Positions 26,741-35,540 of a stretch of DNA of 64,000 nucleotides are shown here, piece by piece (the first letter of the stretch is position 1; the number at the start of each line of letters is the position of its first letter). The translations under genes and the position numbers were made by a program. The stretch lies in assembly GCF_014203395.1 (NCBI RefSeq), contig NZ_JACHIW010000002.1, positions 2,067,381-2,131,380 of the forward strand, in the 5' to 3' direction. A model generated the notes under the pieces. That model had not been told where the DNA came from, ran no database searches, and saw nothing but the letters and a program-made list of their open reading frames with translations. Origin of the DNA: Saccharopolyspora phatthalungensis. GTDB lineage: Bacteria > Actinomycetota > Actinomycetes > Mycobacteriales > Pseudonocardiaceae.

Positions 26741-28120
26741 TCAGCTGACTGCCGCTTCGGGACGCGCGCAGCACGTTTCGCCCGCCGGGTCCCGCTGCGA
26801 GGGGATGAGGTCCCGGAGGTGTTCGCGATGCCGGGCAGGCAACGCCTTGCCGCCTGGTCGCGGTCTTCGGTCGATGTCCACTGTGGGTGGTGGGATGAAG
26901 ACGGGTCTCCCGTCGCGCATCTCGATTTCCCACCGCTGACTGTGCACGGCGCGATGGTGGTGGCCACACAACATCGTCATGTTGGCCAGTTCGGTGGGGC
27001 CACCATCGATCCAGCTCACGAGATGATGCGCGTCGGGGGTTCCCGGCGGCCGGTCGCAGCCGGGGAACGAACAGACGCCGTCGCGCTGGAGTAGCGCGGC
27101 ACGGATGTGCGCCGGGGCGGTCCGCTTGGCCCGGCCGACGTCCAGGGGCAGGCTCTCGCCGTCGAGGACCATGGGCAGTACCTCGCTGTCGCAGGCGATC
27201 CGCCGCGCGTTCTCGGCGGTGATGGCACGCCCGGTGTTCAGCGTGCCGGGCATGCCCTGCTCATCGAGCAAGCCCAGCCCGCGCTTGAGATCTTCGAAGT
27301 CGATGGTGATCGTCAGGTGCGGCCGTTGCCCACCGGCACGCGGTACCCCGTCGGAGTCGATGGCCAGATCGAGCAACGCGGCGAAGCCGTCGGCATTGCG
27401 CTGCCCGACGCTGCGAGGATCCTTCTCCCCGCCGGTTTCCGGACGAGGCGCGGCCAGCGGCTCGATGAGCGCAACGAATGTCGCCCCGGTCTCACGGTCC
27501 AGCCGGGCCTTGATGACCGTCATCCCGTCCCGAGCGGTCCCGTAGTGCAGCTCCCGAGCCTCGTGCTGGTCGGCTTCGTCCTGGTAGGCCCCGTCCTGGT
27601 CGAGCAGGTACCTGATCCGTTCGGCGATTGTCTCCAGTTCACGCGGCGGCACCTGGCGGGCGTAGCCGGCCAGGGTCGCCTCGACCTCACCCACCCGGTG
27701 ACAACGGGCGTACTCCGGCAGCCGGCGCACGCCCGCCACGATCACCCGCCCATGCTCAACACTGATCGCGCCTTCCGACAAGGCGGCGGCGGTCTGGGGA
27801 AGCTCGGCGGGCATCGTCTCGCCATACAGCGAAGCCCGGTCCTCGACGTTGCGGGCGACCGTCACCCGCGTTGTGGCGTCGCGGTGGTCGATGTTGAGCA
27901 ACTCCCGCAACCACACCTGCATCGACCTCGCACCACGCTCGGCATGCAGCCCCCGCCGGTCGGCCTCGGCGATAACCTGCAACTGCTCCATCATCACCAC
28001 CCGCATGCTCTGCTCAAGGCGCTGAATCCGGGCGATGAGCTCGGCATCGGAGCACGACACCGCCGAGCGCGAAGACATCATCTCCACGCTCGCATCCGGG
28101 GTGTCCATCAACGGTGCCAT
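26741..28120 (-). CDS. DUF222 / HNH endonuclease protein (13E12 repeat family)
   Basis: A 459-residue protein with a DUF222-type helical N-terminal region (SMQVWLRELLNIDHRDATTR, then LSEGAISVEHGRVI). The C-terminal HNH fold reads RDGVCSFPGCDRPPGTPDAH, then HLVSWIDGGPT, and LCGHHHRAVH. Such proteins are abundant, multi-copy and variable in actinobacteria and some resemble mobile-element genes. The true function is unsettled. The ATG at 28118-28120 opens with MAPLMDTPD. The upstream region carries closely spaced CATTCG-type words that may be a promoter or operator. Confidence 0.9.
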   Translation of the reverse strand: MAPLMDTPDASVEMMSSRSAVSCSDAELIARIQRLEQSMRVVMMEQLQVIAEADRRGLHAERGARSMQVWLRELLNIDHRDATTRVTVARNVEDRASLYGETMPAELPQTAAALSEGAISVEHGRVIVAGVRRLPEYARCHRVGEVEATLAGYARQVPPRELETIAERIRYLLDQDGAYQDEADQHEARELHYGTARDGMTVIKARLDRETGATFVALIEPLAAPRPETGGEKDPRSVGQRNADGFAALLDLAIDSDGVPRAGGQRPHLTITIDFEDLKRGLGLLDEQGMPGTLNTGRAITAENARRIACDSEVLPMVLDGESLPLDVGRAKRTAPAHIRAALLQRDGVCSFPGCDRPPGTPDAHHLVSWIDGGPTELANMTMLCGHHHRAVHSQRWEIEMRDGRPVFIPPPTVDIDRRPRPGGKALPARHREHLRDLIPSQRDPAGETCCARPEAAVS

Positions 28121-28189
28121 ACCCTAATTCTCCCAGATTCGAACACTCATTCGCACGCATTCAAGCATCGCTTGATCAGGTGACCCCCC

Positions 28190-28452
28190 CGTTATGTTCT
28201 TCGTGGTCCTGCAACAGGGCCGCTGGCCTGCGGGCCCGGTATGACTGTTTCCCCCTGTCGTATGCATGACCTGGGGGGTGGTGTCGCCGGGCCCGGGGGT
28301 GCCGTTGGAGACGCTGATGAGAGGTCCGGCCACCGCCCAGACCAGGCGCAATGCCCGGCCGATTTGCGGGCGGCAGGTCTGCATAACGTGGATGCGCGCA
28401 CACGGCACCGAACCGGGCCGGCACCGACGAGAGCCCCATTCGGGAGGGCCGG
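28190..28452 (+). ncRNA. Candidate IS110 bridge-RNA region
   Basis: In the IS110 group, the noncoding end upstream of the transposase encodes a structured bridge RNA that pairs with target and donor DNA. Here about 260 bases without a supported gene lie in that position. They contain GC-rich self-complementary words such as GCGGGCCCGG and CGGGCCCGGG. The assignment rests on position and family knowledge; no covariation or loop-target match was tested. Confidence 0.35.
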
Positions 28453-29655
28453 TTGTACGACATCGACGACGTGGGCGTTTTCCTCGGCCTGGACGTCGGA
28501 AAGACCGCCCATCACGGGCACGGGCTGACCCCGGCAGGAAAGAAGGTGTTCGACAAGCCGCTGCCCAACAGCGAGCCGAAACTGCGGGCCGTTTTCGACA
28601 AGTTGCGCGCGAAGTTCGGGACCGTGCTGGTGATCGTGGATCAGCCGGCTTCCATCGGCGCGCTGCCGCTGACCGTGGCCCGTGACACCGGCTGCAAGGT
28701 CGCCTACCTGCCCGGGCTCGCGATGCGCCGGATCGCCGATCTCTACCCAGGCGAGGCCAAGACCGACGCCAAAGACGCCGCGGTGATCGCCGATGCCGCC
28801 CGCACTATGCCGCATACCCTGCGCTCGCTGGATCTCACCGACGAGATCACCGCTGAACTGAGCGTACTCGTCGGCTTCGACCAGGACCTCGCTGCTGAGG
28901 CCACCCGCACCAGCAACCGGATACGCGGCCTGCTCACCCAGTTTCACCCCAGCCTGGAGCGCGTCCTCGGGCCCCGCCTGGACCATCGGGCCGTCACCTG
29001 GCTTCTGGAACGCCACGGTTCCCCTGCCGCTCTGCGGAAAGCCGGACGCAGCAAGCTTGTTGAGGCGATCCGGTCCAGGGCCCCGCGCATGGCCCAGCGC
29101 CTGATCGACGACATCTTCGCCGCACTCGATGAACAGACCGTCGTCGTCCCCGGCACCGGCACCCTCGACATCGTCATTCCCTCCCTGGCCCGCTCGCTGG
29201 CGGCCGTCCACGAACAGCGCAGGGCCCTGGAAGCACAGATCGAGACCCTGCTGGAGCAGCACCCTCTTTCCCCGGTCCTGACCTCGATGCCGGGGGTCGC
29301 GGTCAGGACCGCCGCAGTGCTGCTGGTCACCGTCGGCGACGGCACAAGCTTCCCCACCGCCGCAAACCTCGCCTCCTACGCCGGACTCGCCCCGACAACC
29401 AAGTCGTCGGGGACCTCCATCCACGGCGAACACGCGCCCCGCAGCGGAAACCGGCAGCTCAAACGCGCGATGTTCCTCTCCGCCTTCGCCGCCCTGCACG
29501 ATCCCGCCTCCCGCGCTTACTACGACAAATGCCGGGCCCGCGGAAAGACGCATACCCAAGCCCTCCTCCGCCTCGCCCGCCACCGCATCAGCGTCCTGTT
29601 CGCCATGCTCCGCGACGGCGCCTACTACCAACCCAGAGCCCCACGCGCCGCTTGA
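28453..29655 (+). CDS. IS110-family transposase (DEDD recombinase)
   Basis: A 400-residue protein. It has a RuvC-like N-terminal domain (FLGLDVGKTAHHGHGLTPAG, VLVIVDQPASIGALPL, then KTDAKDAAVIADAAR, holding the acidic DEDD residues). The C-terminal transposase-20 domain reads LTSMPGVAVRTAAVLL, then SYAGLAPTTKSSG, and RQLKRAMFLSAFAA with its Ser. It starts at TTG 28453 with GGGAGGG upstream. The frame is intact, so the element may be active. Confidence 0.93.
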   Translation: MYDIDDVGVFLGLDVGKTAHHGHGLTPAGKKVFDKPLPNSEPKLRAVFDKLRAKFGTVLVIVDQPASIGALPLTVARDTGCKVAYLPGLAMRRIADLYPGEAKTDAKDAAVIADAARTMPHTLRSLDLTDEITAELSVLVGFDQDLAAEATRTSNRIRGLLTQFHPSLERVLGPRLDHRAVTWLLERHGSPAALRKAGRSKLVEAIRSRAPRMAQRLIDDIFAALDEQTVVVPGTGTLDIVIPSLARSLAAVHEQRRALEAQIETLLEQHPLSPVLTSMPGVAVRTAAVLLVTVGDGTSFPTAANLASYAGLAPTTKSSGTSIHGEHAPRSGNRQLKRAMFLSAFAALHDPASRAYYDKCRARGKTHTQALLRLARHRISVLFAMLRDGAYYQPRAPRAA

Positions 29656-29690
29656 CAAAAGACATAGAGGCACCCCCCCCCAAAAAAAAC

Positions 29691-30440
29691 CACGAAACCC
29701 CCACCCCGCAACAAAAACCCCCACCACACGCCGAAGGCGCCCCTCATCACGACCGATCAAAACCCCTTACGAAACAACCACAAGCCGATCTGCATCAGTC
29801 CCAGCCACGGCCGAATCCGCCGCCCCGCAACGCGACCTGCCCGATGTGCCAGCCCACTCCGGGGCCATCCCCGCGATACAAAGCCAAACCGGGGCTGTGC
29901 CGATCGCGGGGATGGCCCATCCAACACGGAACCTCCCACAGCCCCAACCCGCTCAAAAGGCGCGCGAAAAGTCCCTCACGCCGCGGACTCCACATCTACC
30001 GGGTTCTGGGGCCAGCAGGCAGATGAACGGGACACGCGCAGGGGCACTGACGTGCGTGTTAGTCAGCGTGCCTGCGAGGTTGGGTGCCCGAGTGATGGGA
30101 TCAGGGTCGAGAACCAGATCCCTTCGGTATGCCGGTGCCCGCAAACGGCTTACGCCGCTTACAAAACAGGTCCGGGGGCGGCGGTCAGGTTCCGGTGGCT
30201 GGCAGCGTCATCCTCTCCGCCGCGCCCTGGGCCTGGAGCACCAGCCGGGTCGTGCAGCAGGTCCTCGACGGAGATCGGCGTGACTTCGAAACCGACCTGC
30301 GGTTGGGCGCGGACCAGGCCCTGCCTGCGGTCGTTGTGGGGGGCTCCGACCAGACCCACCGAGTCCCGACGAACAACAAAGACGTTCCCTTCTATACGCC
30401 TGTGGTAGGGGTGTTTATGCCGGGTAGTTCCGGCCCCGGT
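29691..30440. other. Noncoding gap between two insertion sequences, with one long hairpin
   Basis: About 750 bases with no convincing gene. A 16-bp perfect inverted repeat (arms 29862-29877 and 29903-29918, GGGCCATCCCCGCGAT) has a 25-base loop. An A/C-rich run lies at about 29672-29725. A partial copy of the IS21 end repeat (TAGTTCCGGCCCCGG, about 30425-30439) lies just outside the IS21 element. Confidence 0.5.
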
Positions 30441-30493
30441 TGTCCGGTGAGTTCTGGCCCCGGCTGAGTTCGTCCGGTGGGTTTTGGCCCCAC
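30441..30493 (+). repeat. IS21 left end, two direct terminal repeats
   Basis: Two related copies (30441-30463 and 30471-30493), each reading approximately TGTCCGGTGnGTTnTGGCCC, form the transposase-binding left end. Confidence 0.8.
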
Positions 30494-30601
30494 CGTGTCC
30501 GATGTGGACACGCCCACGATGGTGTGAAGGACCGGTCTTCCCCCGTTGGTACGGGCAACGATGTGCGCCTTGAATCCAAGCGGTCGTGTCGGAGGCCGGA
30601 G

Positions 30602-32308
30602 TTGTCGTTGTCGCGCGTTGAGTTGTTCGCACGCATACGCCGTGATCGGCGGTTGGAGCCGGACCTGTCGGTCCGGGCGTTGGCCGAGCGGTATGGGGTG
30701 CACCGCCGGACGGTGCGGGAAGCGCTGGAGTCTGCGGTGCCCAAGGAACGGAAGAAGCCGCCGCCGCGCCGCTCGGTGCTGGAGCCGGCTTATGGGTTGA
30801 TCGACGAGATGCTGCGCGCGGATCTGTCGGCGCCGCGCAAGCAGAAGCACACGACCGCGCGGATCTACCAGCGGCTGATCACAGAGCATGGGTTCACCGC
30901 AGCGGGCCGGACCGTGGTCTACGAGTACGTCGCCCGGCGGCGGCCGGAGCTGGTGGCCGAGCTGCGCGAGGAACAGCGGCACCTGCAGGGCATGGTGCCC
31001 CAGCAGCATCAGCCCGGCGAGGAAGCCGAGGTCGACTTCGCCGACGTGTGGGTCCGCGTCGCGGGCACGGTGCTGAAGTGTCACCTGTTCACGCTGCGGC
31101 TCAGTTTCAGCGGTCGCGCGGTGCACCGCGTGTTCCTGTCCGAAGGGCAGGAGGCGTTCATGGAAGGCCACGTCGAGGCGTTCCGGGCGCTGGGCGGGAT
31201 CCCGACCCGCCACATCCGCTACGACAACCTGCGACCCGCGGTCCAGCGGGTCTGCTTCGGCCGCTCTCGCGTCGAGTCCCAGAACTGGGTCAAATTCCGT
31301 TCACACTTCGGTTTCGATGCCTTCTACTGCATCCCGGGCAAAGACGGCGCGCACGAAAAAGGCGGCGTCGAGCAGGAAGGCGGCCGGTTCCGCCGCACGC
31401 ATCTGGTCCCGGTCCCGGAGGTCGCCAGCCTGACCGAGCTGAATGAGAAGATCGCCGCGATCGACCTGGCCGAGGACGAGCGGATCCTGCACGGACAACG
31501 GGTCAGCATCGGGTTCAACTTCGCCCACGAGGCCGAGCTGCTCGCGCCGGTCCCGTTCGAGGAGTTCGACACCGGCAGCACGCTGACCCCGAAGGTCGGC
31601 CGGGATTCGCGGATCACCGTGCGGCAGTCGCAGTACTCGGTGCCGGCGCGGTTCATCGGCCGGAAAGTGCGAGTCTCGTTGCGCGCCAACGAGGTGCTGG
31701 TGTTCGACCGCACCACGATCATCGCCCGGCACGTCCGGCTCACCCGCCGCGGCGAGTCGCATGACGAGCTGGATCACTACCTGGAGATCCTGCTCGGCAA
31801 GCCCGGCGCGCTGGCGGGGTCCACCGCGCTGGCCACCGCCCGCGCCGAGGGCACCTTCACCTCGGCGCACGAGGCGTTCTGGTCGGCCGCTCGCGCCGCG
31901 CACGGCAACGGCGACGGGACCCGTGCGCTGATCGAGGTCCTGCTGCTGCACCGCCGCCTGCCCGCCGAGGCGGTGATCACCGGCATCACCACCGCGCTGG
32001 ACGCCGGGTCGACCAGCCCGGAGCTGGTCGCGATCGAAGCCCGCAAGGCCGCCGCCAGCACCGCCCGCGACCAGCCGCTGCTCGACGATGCCGACCTGTC
32101 CGACCTCGGCATCGACACCACGGTGATCCCGAAGATCATCGACGACACCCCTGATCCCCGCGAGCACGCCCCACCCACGCCGGTGAGCACCGCTGCACCG
32201 GTGATCTCCCTGCGTTCGCGCCGGGAACTGCCCGCGACCTCGACCCCGCTGCCCTCGGTGGCGATCTACGACCAGCTGCTTCGCCGCACGAAAGGCACCT
32301 CCGCATGA
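30602..32308 (+). CDS. istA: IS21-family transposase IstA
   Basis: A 568-residue protein. It has an N-terminal helix-turn-helix (SVRALAERYGVHRRTVREAL), an integrase catalytic core with EAEVDFADVW (first Asp), GIPTRHIRYDNLRPAV (second Asp) and a Glu around EKGGVEQEGG, then a C-terminal beta domain. It starts at TTG 30602 behind GGAGG. Its stop overlaps the istB start by ATGA (32305-32308). The frame is intact. Confidence 0.92.
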   Translation: MSLSRVELFARIRRDRRLEPDLSVRALAERYGVHRRTVREALESAVPKERKKPPPRRSVLEPAYGLIDEMLRADLSAPRKQKHTTARIYQRLITEHGFTAAGRTVVYEYVARRRPELVAELREEQRHLQGMVPQQHQPGEEAEVDFADVWVRVAGTVLKCHLFTLRLSFSGRAVHRVFLSEGQEAFMEGHVEAFRALGGIPTRHIRYDNLRPAVQRVCFGRSRVESQNWVKFRSHFGFDAFYCIPGKDGAHEKGGVEQEGGRFRRTHLVPVPEVASLTELNEKIAAIDLAEDERILHGQRVSIGFNFAHEAELLAPVPFEEFDTGSTLTPKVGRDSRITVRQSQYSVPARFIGRKVRVSLRANEVLVFDRTTIIARHVRLTRRGESHDELDHYLEILLGKPGALAGSTALATARAEGTFTSAHEAFWSAARAAHGNGDGTRALIEVLLLHRRLPAEAVITGITTALDAGSTSPELVAIEARKAAASTARDQPLLDDADLSDLGIDTTVIPKIIDDTPDPREHAPPTPVSTAAPVISLRSRRELPATSTPLPSVAIYDQLLRRTKGTSA

Positions 32309-33126
32309 CCGCCACCCTGCCCGCGCCCACCACCTCTGCCACCGCGGCGACCGTTCCGGCCGTCGCGCCCGGCGTCGACAGCATGGACGCCCTGATCGAC
32401 CAGGCCTGCCGCACGCTGCGGTTGCCCACCATCGGCTCCCGGTTCGAGGAACTCGCCGCCGCGGCATTGCGGGAACAGGCGTCCTACAAGGCGTTCCTGC
32501 TCACCCTGCTCGACGCCGAATGCGAGCACCGCGACGAACGCCGCAAGATCCGCCGCGTCCGCGAGGCGAACTTCCCCCGCTCGAAGCGGCTCGACGACTT
32601 CGACTTCGCCGCCAACCCGAACGTCGTTCCCGAGGTCATCAACACCCTCACCACCCCAGGCTGGGTCAACGCCGGGCAGCCGCTCTGCCTGATCGGCCAG
32701 TCCGGCACCGGCAAGTCGCATCTGCTGATCGGCATCGGCACCGCGATCGCCGAATCCGGGCTGAAAGTCCGCTACACCACGACAGCGAACCTGGTCAACG
32801 AGCTCGCCGAGGCCGCCGACGACCGGCAGCTGACCCGCGTGCTCAACCGCTACAGCAAGGTCGACCTGCTCTGCTTGGACGAATTCGGCTACCTCGACCT
32901 GGACAAGGCCGGCGCGAAGCTGCTGTTCCAGGTCTTCACCGACCGAGAGGAACGCAGCGCGATCGCCATCGCCTCCAACGCCCCGTTCTCCGAATGGGAC
33001 CAGACCTTCACCGACAAACGGCTCTGCTCCGCGATCGTCGATCGGCTCACCTTCAACGGCAACATCATCGAGACCGGCGCCGAGTCCTACCGGCTGCGCG
33101 CCACCCAGCAACGCCCGCGCGGCTGA
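32305..33126 (+). CDS. istB: IS21-family helper ATPase IstB
   Basis: A 273-residue AAA+ ATPase with Walker A in CLIGQSGTGKSHLLIGIG, Walker B in KVDLLCLDEFGYLDLD, and sensor-type IAIASNAPFSEWD. IstB selects target DNA and stimulates IstA. Translation is coupled to istA by a 4-base overlap. Confidence 0.94.
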   Translation: MTATLPAPTTSATAATVPAVAPGVDSMDALIDQACRTLRLPTIGSRFEELAAAALREQASYKAFLLTLLDAECEHRDERRKIRRVREANFPRSKRLDDFDFAANPNVVPEVINTLTTPGWVNAGQPLCLIGQSGTGKSHLLIGIGTAIAESGLKVRYTTTANLVNELAEAADDRQLTRVLNRYSKVDLLCLDEFGYLDLDKAGAKLLFQVFTDREERSAIAIASNAPFSEWDQTFTDKRLCSAIVDRLTFNGNIIETGAESYRLRATQQRPRG

Positions 33127-33133
33127 CCCGCTG

Positions 33134-33382
33134 ATGCCGCAACTCTGGATCGGCGACGAACCACCCGACGACCTGTCCGTCGCTGACCCGGCCGAGGGGC
33201 CGAGCCGGTCGCACCTGCTCGAGCTCCTCGGCGTCTGCGCGGACTTCCTCGGCACCGCCAGCCCCGCGGTGCACCACGAGCTGCGCGTGTTCCTCATCGC
33301 CCGCGGAGATCACGCCATCGCCGGGCTGCCCGCGTTCCTCGACCAGCTGGCCCTCACCGCCGCCGCTCAGCCAAGGCCCTAA
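33134..33382 (+). CDS. Small IS21-associated protein, function unknown
   Basis: An 82-residue frame seven bases after istB and inside the IS21 ends. It is acidic and helical (PSRSHLLELLGVCADFLGTA, then FLDQLALTAAAQ). Because it lies within the inverted repeats it is probably a passenger or accessory gene. No family is recognised. Confidence 0.5.
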   Translation: MPQLWIGDEPPDDLSVADPAEGPSRSHLLELLGVCADFLGTASPAVHHELRVFLIARGDHAIAGLPAFLDQLALTAAAQPRP

Positions 33383-33523
33383 ACGAAAAAGGGCCGACTG
33401 CTCACGGATCCAGCCTTGTCGGAGGCGGAGCCATGAACACCCGGCGAGCAGAACGCTAGCTCTCCACCCCGTTCACCGGAGCGCACACCACTCGGCACCC
33501 GCGAAGTTTCACCCATCCAGGGG

Positions 33524-33545
33524 CGGGGCCAAAACTCGCCGGACA
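33524..33545 (-). repeat. IS21 right terminal inverted repeat
   Basis: The complement reads TGTCCGGCGAGTTTTGGCCC, matching the left end with two differences. Confidence 0.8.
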
Positions 33546-33640
33546 CCGTCAGCCCCCGGCGGCCCAGCCCGCCGGACACACCCGGCACCGGAGCCTGAAC
33601 AACCCGGACCAACGGGTCCAGAAAACACCGGCAAAAACAG

Positions 33641-33728
33641 TAGGGGCTCCGCCGATTCTCGGAACGGGCTGGTACGACGGTTTTTCTCAGGGGCAGATCG
33701 TGACACCGGGTGGCGGAGGAAACATGAA
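33641..33728 (+). repeat. Duplicated segment, copy A part 1 (88 bp)
   Basis: This 88-bp stretch, from TAGGGGCTCCGCCG to GGAGGAAACATGAA, recurs at 56822-56909 at the same length with few mismatches. In the second locus it is joined directly to sequence that here begins at about 34970, so 1.24 kb (33729-34969) is present only in this copy. Confidence 0.85.
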
Positions 33729-33802
33729 CTCCCAAAGAAGCCTGCGAGTGTTTATTTCAACGCCCTGAAGAGCGTCACTCGGAGCGGATCGAGGTGGTTG
33801 TC

Positions 33803-34063
33803 ATGTCGCTGGACCCCTCTTGGCGACCAGCCTTTGAGACCATTGTCTGGGCTGCCGGGCATATCAATGAGGAAGCGGTAGCCACCGCGATCCGGGAAGA
33901 TGTCGCACGGCGAGGACAAGACCTCTCCGGCGACTCGGACGATTACTGGCGTTTGATCGGCGAAGCGGCCGTAGAAGCAGTGGTATTCGACTTGGTCGAG
34001 GAAGCAAAGCGCTGGGGTACCGAGTTTCCTTCCTCGGGCGGCCCGGACTCGCCAGGGCAATAA
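33803..34063 (+). CDS. Small acidic protein, possible immunity-type or orphan gene
   Basis: An 86-residue protein with ATG at 33803 and GAGGTGG upstream. It is acidic and helical (SWRPAFETIVWAAGHINEEA, then DDYWRLIGEAAVEAVVFDLV). It lies in the 1.24-kb segment unique to duplication copy A and is followed by the NTF2-like remnant. Size and setting fit a small immunity protein, but no family is recognised. Confidence 0.5.
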   Translation: MSLDPSWRPAFETIVWAAGHINEEAVATAIREDVARRGQDLSGDSDDYWRLIGEAAVEAVVFDLVEEAKRWGTEFPSSGGPDSPGQ

Positions 34064-34068
34064 CCGAC

Positions 34069-34194
34069 ACAAGGAGCTGCGGCGCTTCCCCAAGACACCG
34101 CGAGGTGGGGGAGCGCCGCACCGTAGGAACTGCACGGCAATCCGCGACACCAAGAAGGCGCTCATCGCCAAGATCAGCGAAGGCCAGCTGCGCT
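34069..34194 (+). repeat. 126-bp repeat, copy A
   Basis: From ACAAGGAGCTGCGGCGC to CCAGCTGCGCT this matches 45774-45899 at exactly the same length with about ten mismatches. Both copies carry the GCGGCGCTTCCCC...GCGCCGC hairpin and the start of an NTF2-like reading frame. Similarity stops abruptly at the CTGCGCT end. Confidence 0.85.
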
Positions 34195-34380
34195 ACGCAT
34201 CCCTTGAGCACCGCCCGGCATCCATTCACGTCAACGGCGCAACCGCCGTCGTCGTCGGCGAGATGAGCGCGCTGGTAACCGTGTCGGGCAACACCATTCG
34301 GCTGAATACGCAGACACTCGAAGCGCACGTCCTCGAAGCAGGCTCGTGGCGCCTCCTCGCGTTCCAATCAACAAGCCCGA
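34069..34380 (+). pseudogene. C-terminal fragment of a SnoaL/DUF4440 (NTF2-like) protein
   Basis: One frame reads IRDTKKALIAKISEGQLRYA, then VNGATAVVVGEMSALVTVSG and EAGSWRLLAFQST. This is the typical last half of NTF2-like proteins. The N-terminal half is missing. The first 126 bases also occur at 45774-45899, where they are fused to the end of the giant repeat gene. A hairpin sits near the left edge of the shared part. Confidence 0.65.
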
Positions 34381-34563
34381 ACAGCGGTAGGAAGTGTGGT
34401 GACCAGGTGCGCCACACCCCAAGCGTCCAGGAACGTTGGGGTTATCGCAGTGGCCCTTCACGCGGGACCAGCCACCCGATAGCCGTGATCAAAATTAACG
34501 CCGGATCCGTCTGTACGGACAATAACCGCTTAGCGGCCGGTGCGAGGACGGGTGTTGATGCGA

Positions 34564-34594
34564 CGATGCCCCGCACCATAGGTGCGGAGCATCG
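34564..34594 (-). terminator. Hairpin after the minus-strand small genes
   Basis: A 14-bp stem with one mismatch (arms 34564-34577 and 34581-34594) and a 3-base loop sits just past the stop of the 39-residue gene on the minus strand. It is a likely terminator. Confidence 0.6.
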
Positions 34595-34611
34595 GTCGTG
34601 ATCGGGTTGGC

Positions 34612-34731
34612 TCAGTCGTCGGTGTCGGTGTTCACCAGGTCTTCTACCTTGTCGTCACCCTGCGACCAGTGATCGACGTCCCGATCGAACTCGTCCTTAG
34701 GCTTGCCGTGTGGCAGTCGTGTCGCCCGCAT
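34612..34731 (-). CDS. 39-residue acidic protein, function unknown
   Basis: An ATG at 34729-34731, with GGAGAAG upstream, opens 39 codons (MRATRLPHGKPKDEFDRDVD, then HWSQGDDKVEDLVNTDTDD). It overlaps the end of the preceding gene by 35 bases and is followed by a hairpin. It is highly acidic toward the end. The ribosome site and terminator support a genuine small gene. Confidence 0.45.
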   Translation of the reverse strand: MRATRLPHGKPKDEFDRDVDHWSQGDDKVEDLVNTDTDD

Positions 34732-34963
34732 CAACCCACTTCTCCTTCTTCCGCTCAGCGGCGCTGAAGGTGGCTTGAATGTCCGGCAGGTGGTTCCTCA
34801 CCAGGTGCACCAGATGCAATGACCGCTTCAAGGCGTCTCCGAACACCGTAGGCTGCTGCTTCGACGTCCAACGCTCTTCAGCTCCGCACAGGTTGCAGGT
34901 CTGCTTGTCGTCCTTCGCAACGCTGTACTCAAGCTGGATCGGGTGCACGCGGACTTGCGCCAT
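34697..34963 (-). CDS. Small protein with a CxxC pair, function unknown
   Basis: An 88-residue protein with GAGGAG before the ATG at 34961-34963. It contains QTCNLCGAEERW, a likely zinc or redox CxxC, then helices (LKRSLHLVHLVRNHLPDIQA). It belongs to the segment found only in duplication copy A and precedes the 39-residue gene. No family is recognised. Confidence 0.55.
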   Translation of the reverse strand: MAQVRVHPIQLEYSVAKDDKQTCNLCGAEERWTSKQQPTVFGDALKRSLHLVHLVRNHLPDIQATFSAAERKKEKWVDAGDTTATRQA

Positions 34964-35115
34964 ATCGGTTTACTCCTCGGGTCGGCACGGCAGTTGAACA
35001 CCTCCCCTCACCTTACGTGATTGCCAGGGCTGAAACCTGCACCCTGGCCGATCTAGAGGCTTCCGAGAGCCGCATGTCTGATCAATCGGCCATGTGAGGG
35101 GTGTTGCGATGGATT

Positions 35116-35159
35116 GCGGCCGGTTGGCGTGGCGAGGAGGAAGGACGCCAACCGGCCGC
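35116..35159. terminator. Perfect 15-bp hairpin, only in copy A
   Basis: Arms 35116-35130 and 35145-35159 (GCGGCCGGTTGGCGT and its complement) enclose 14 bases. It lies beyond the stop of the Cys-rich gene on the minus strand. Copy B lacks this insert. It may act as a terminator. Confidence 0.55.
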
Positions 35160-35219
35160 GAACGGGCCGATGCCGGGTCGGGGGGCACCAGTAACTGAGT
35201 GCCCGGCACCGGCCCGCGT

Positions 35220-35474
35220 CTAGATCAGCTCCAATCCGCGTTGGACACGACGAAGGAGCCGCCATCGACGGGAACGCTCTTTCCGGCCCACCTTGACTTT
35301 CCTGGCATCGCAGTAGCAGTGAGAGCAGGAGCAATGCCACCGTGTGAGAACTGCGGCGTACGTCTCGGCTTGCACGGCCGACCAACGGTGGAGACCCCTC
35401 AGACAGTCAGCACACGGAATGGGCTTGAACGTGGTGGTGATCTCTGCGGCGGCAAGGCGTGACTCGGTGCTCAT
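35220..35474 (-). CDS. Cys-rich 84-residue protein, copy A
   Basis: An 84-residue protein with CADCLRGLHRW, then RWHCSCSHCYCDARK, giving six clustered cysteines that probably bind zinc, and a strongly basic C-terminus (RKERSRRWRLLRRVQRG). GGGAGGTG before the ATG at 35472-35474 fixes the start. A paralog of exactly the same length lies at 57109-57363. The composition suggests a small nucleic-acid-binding Zn protein. It sits 66 bases after the 163-residue gene and is probably co-transcribed. Confidence 0.7.
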   Translation of the reverse strand: MSTESRLAAAEITTTFKPIPCADCLRGLHRWSAVQAETYAAVLTRWHCSCSHCYCDARKVKVGRKERSRRWRLLRRVQRGLELI

Positions 35475-35540
35475 TACGACACCTCCCGCCGCATTCGTCT
35501 CGTTCGCCTGCGGCAAGGTCCAGCTTTGAACCTGCTTCGT

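Larger units (their letters stand above)
28190..29690 (+). mobile_element. IS110-family insertion sequence (boundaries approximate)
   Basis: The element consists of an IS110 transposase gene with a long noncoding left part (about 28190-28452) and a short right part. IS110 elements have no long inverted repeats, so the exact ends cannot be read. A run of C residues near 28185-28191 and again near 29672-29681 may mark the two junctions. Confidence 0.6.
30441..33545 (+). mobile_element. Complete IS21-family insertion sequence
   Basis: A 3.1-kb element with istA, istB and a short third gene between terminal inverted repeats. The left end TGTCCGGTGAGTTCTGGCC (from 30441) matches the complement of the right end TGTCCGGCGAGTTTTGGCC (ending 33545) except at two positions. 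A second internal copy of the left end lies at 30471-30493, as is usual for IS21 multiple end repeats. No target duplication is obvious. Confidence 0.88.
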
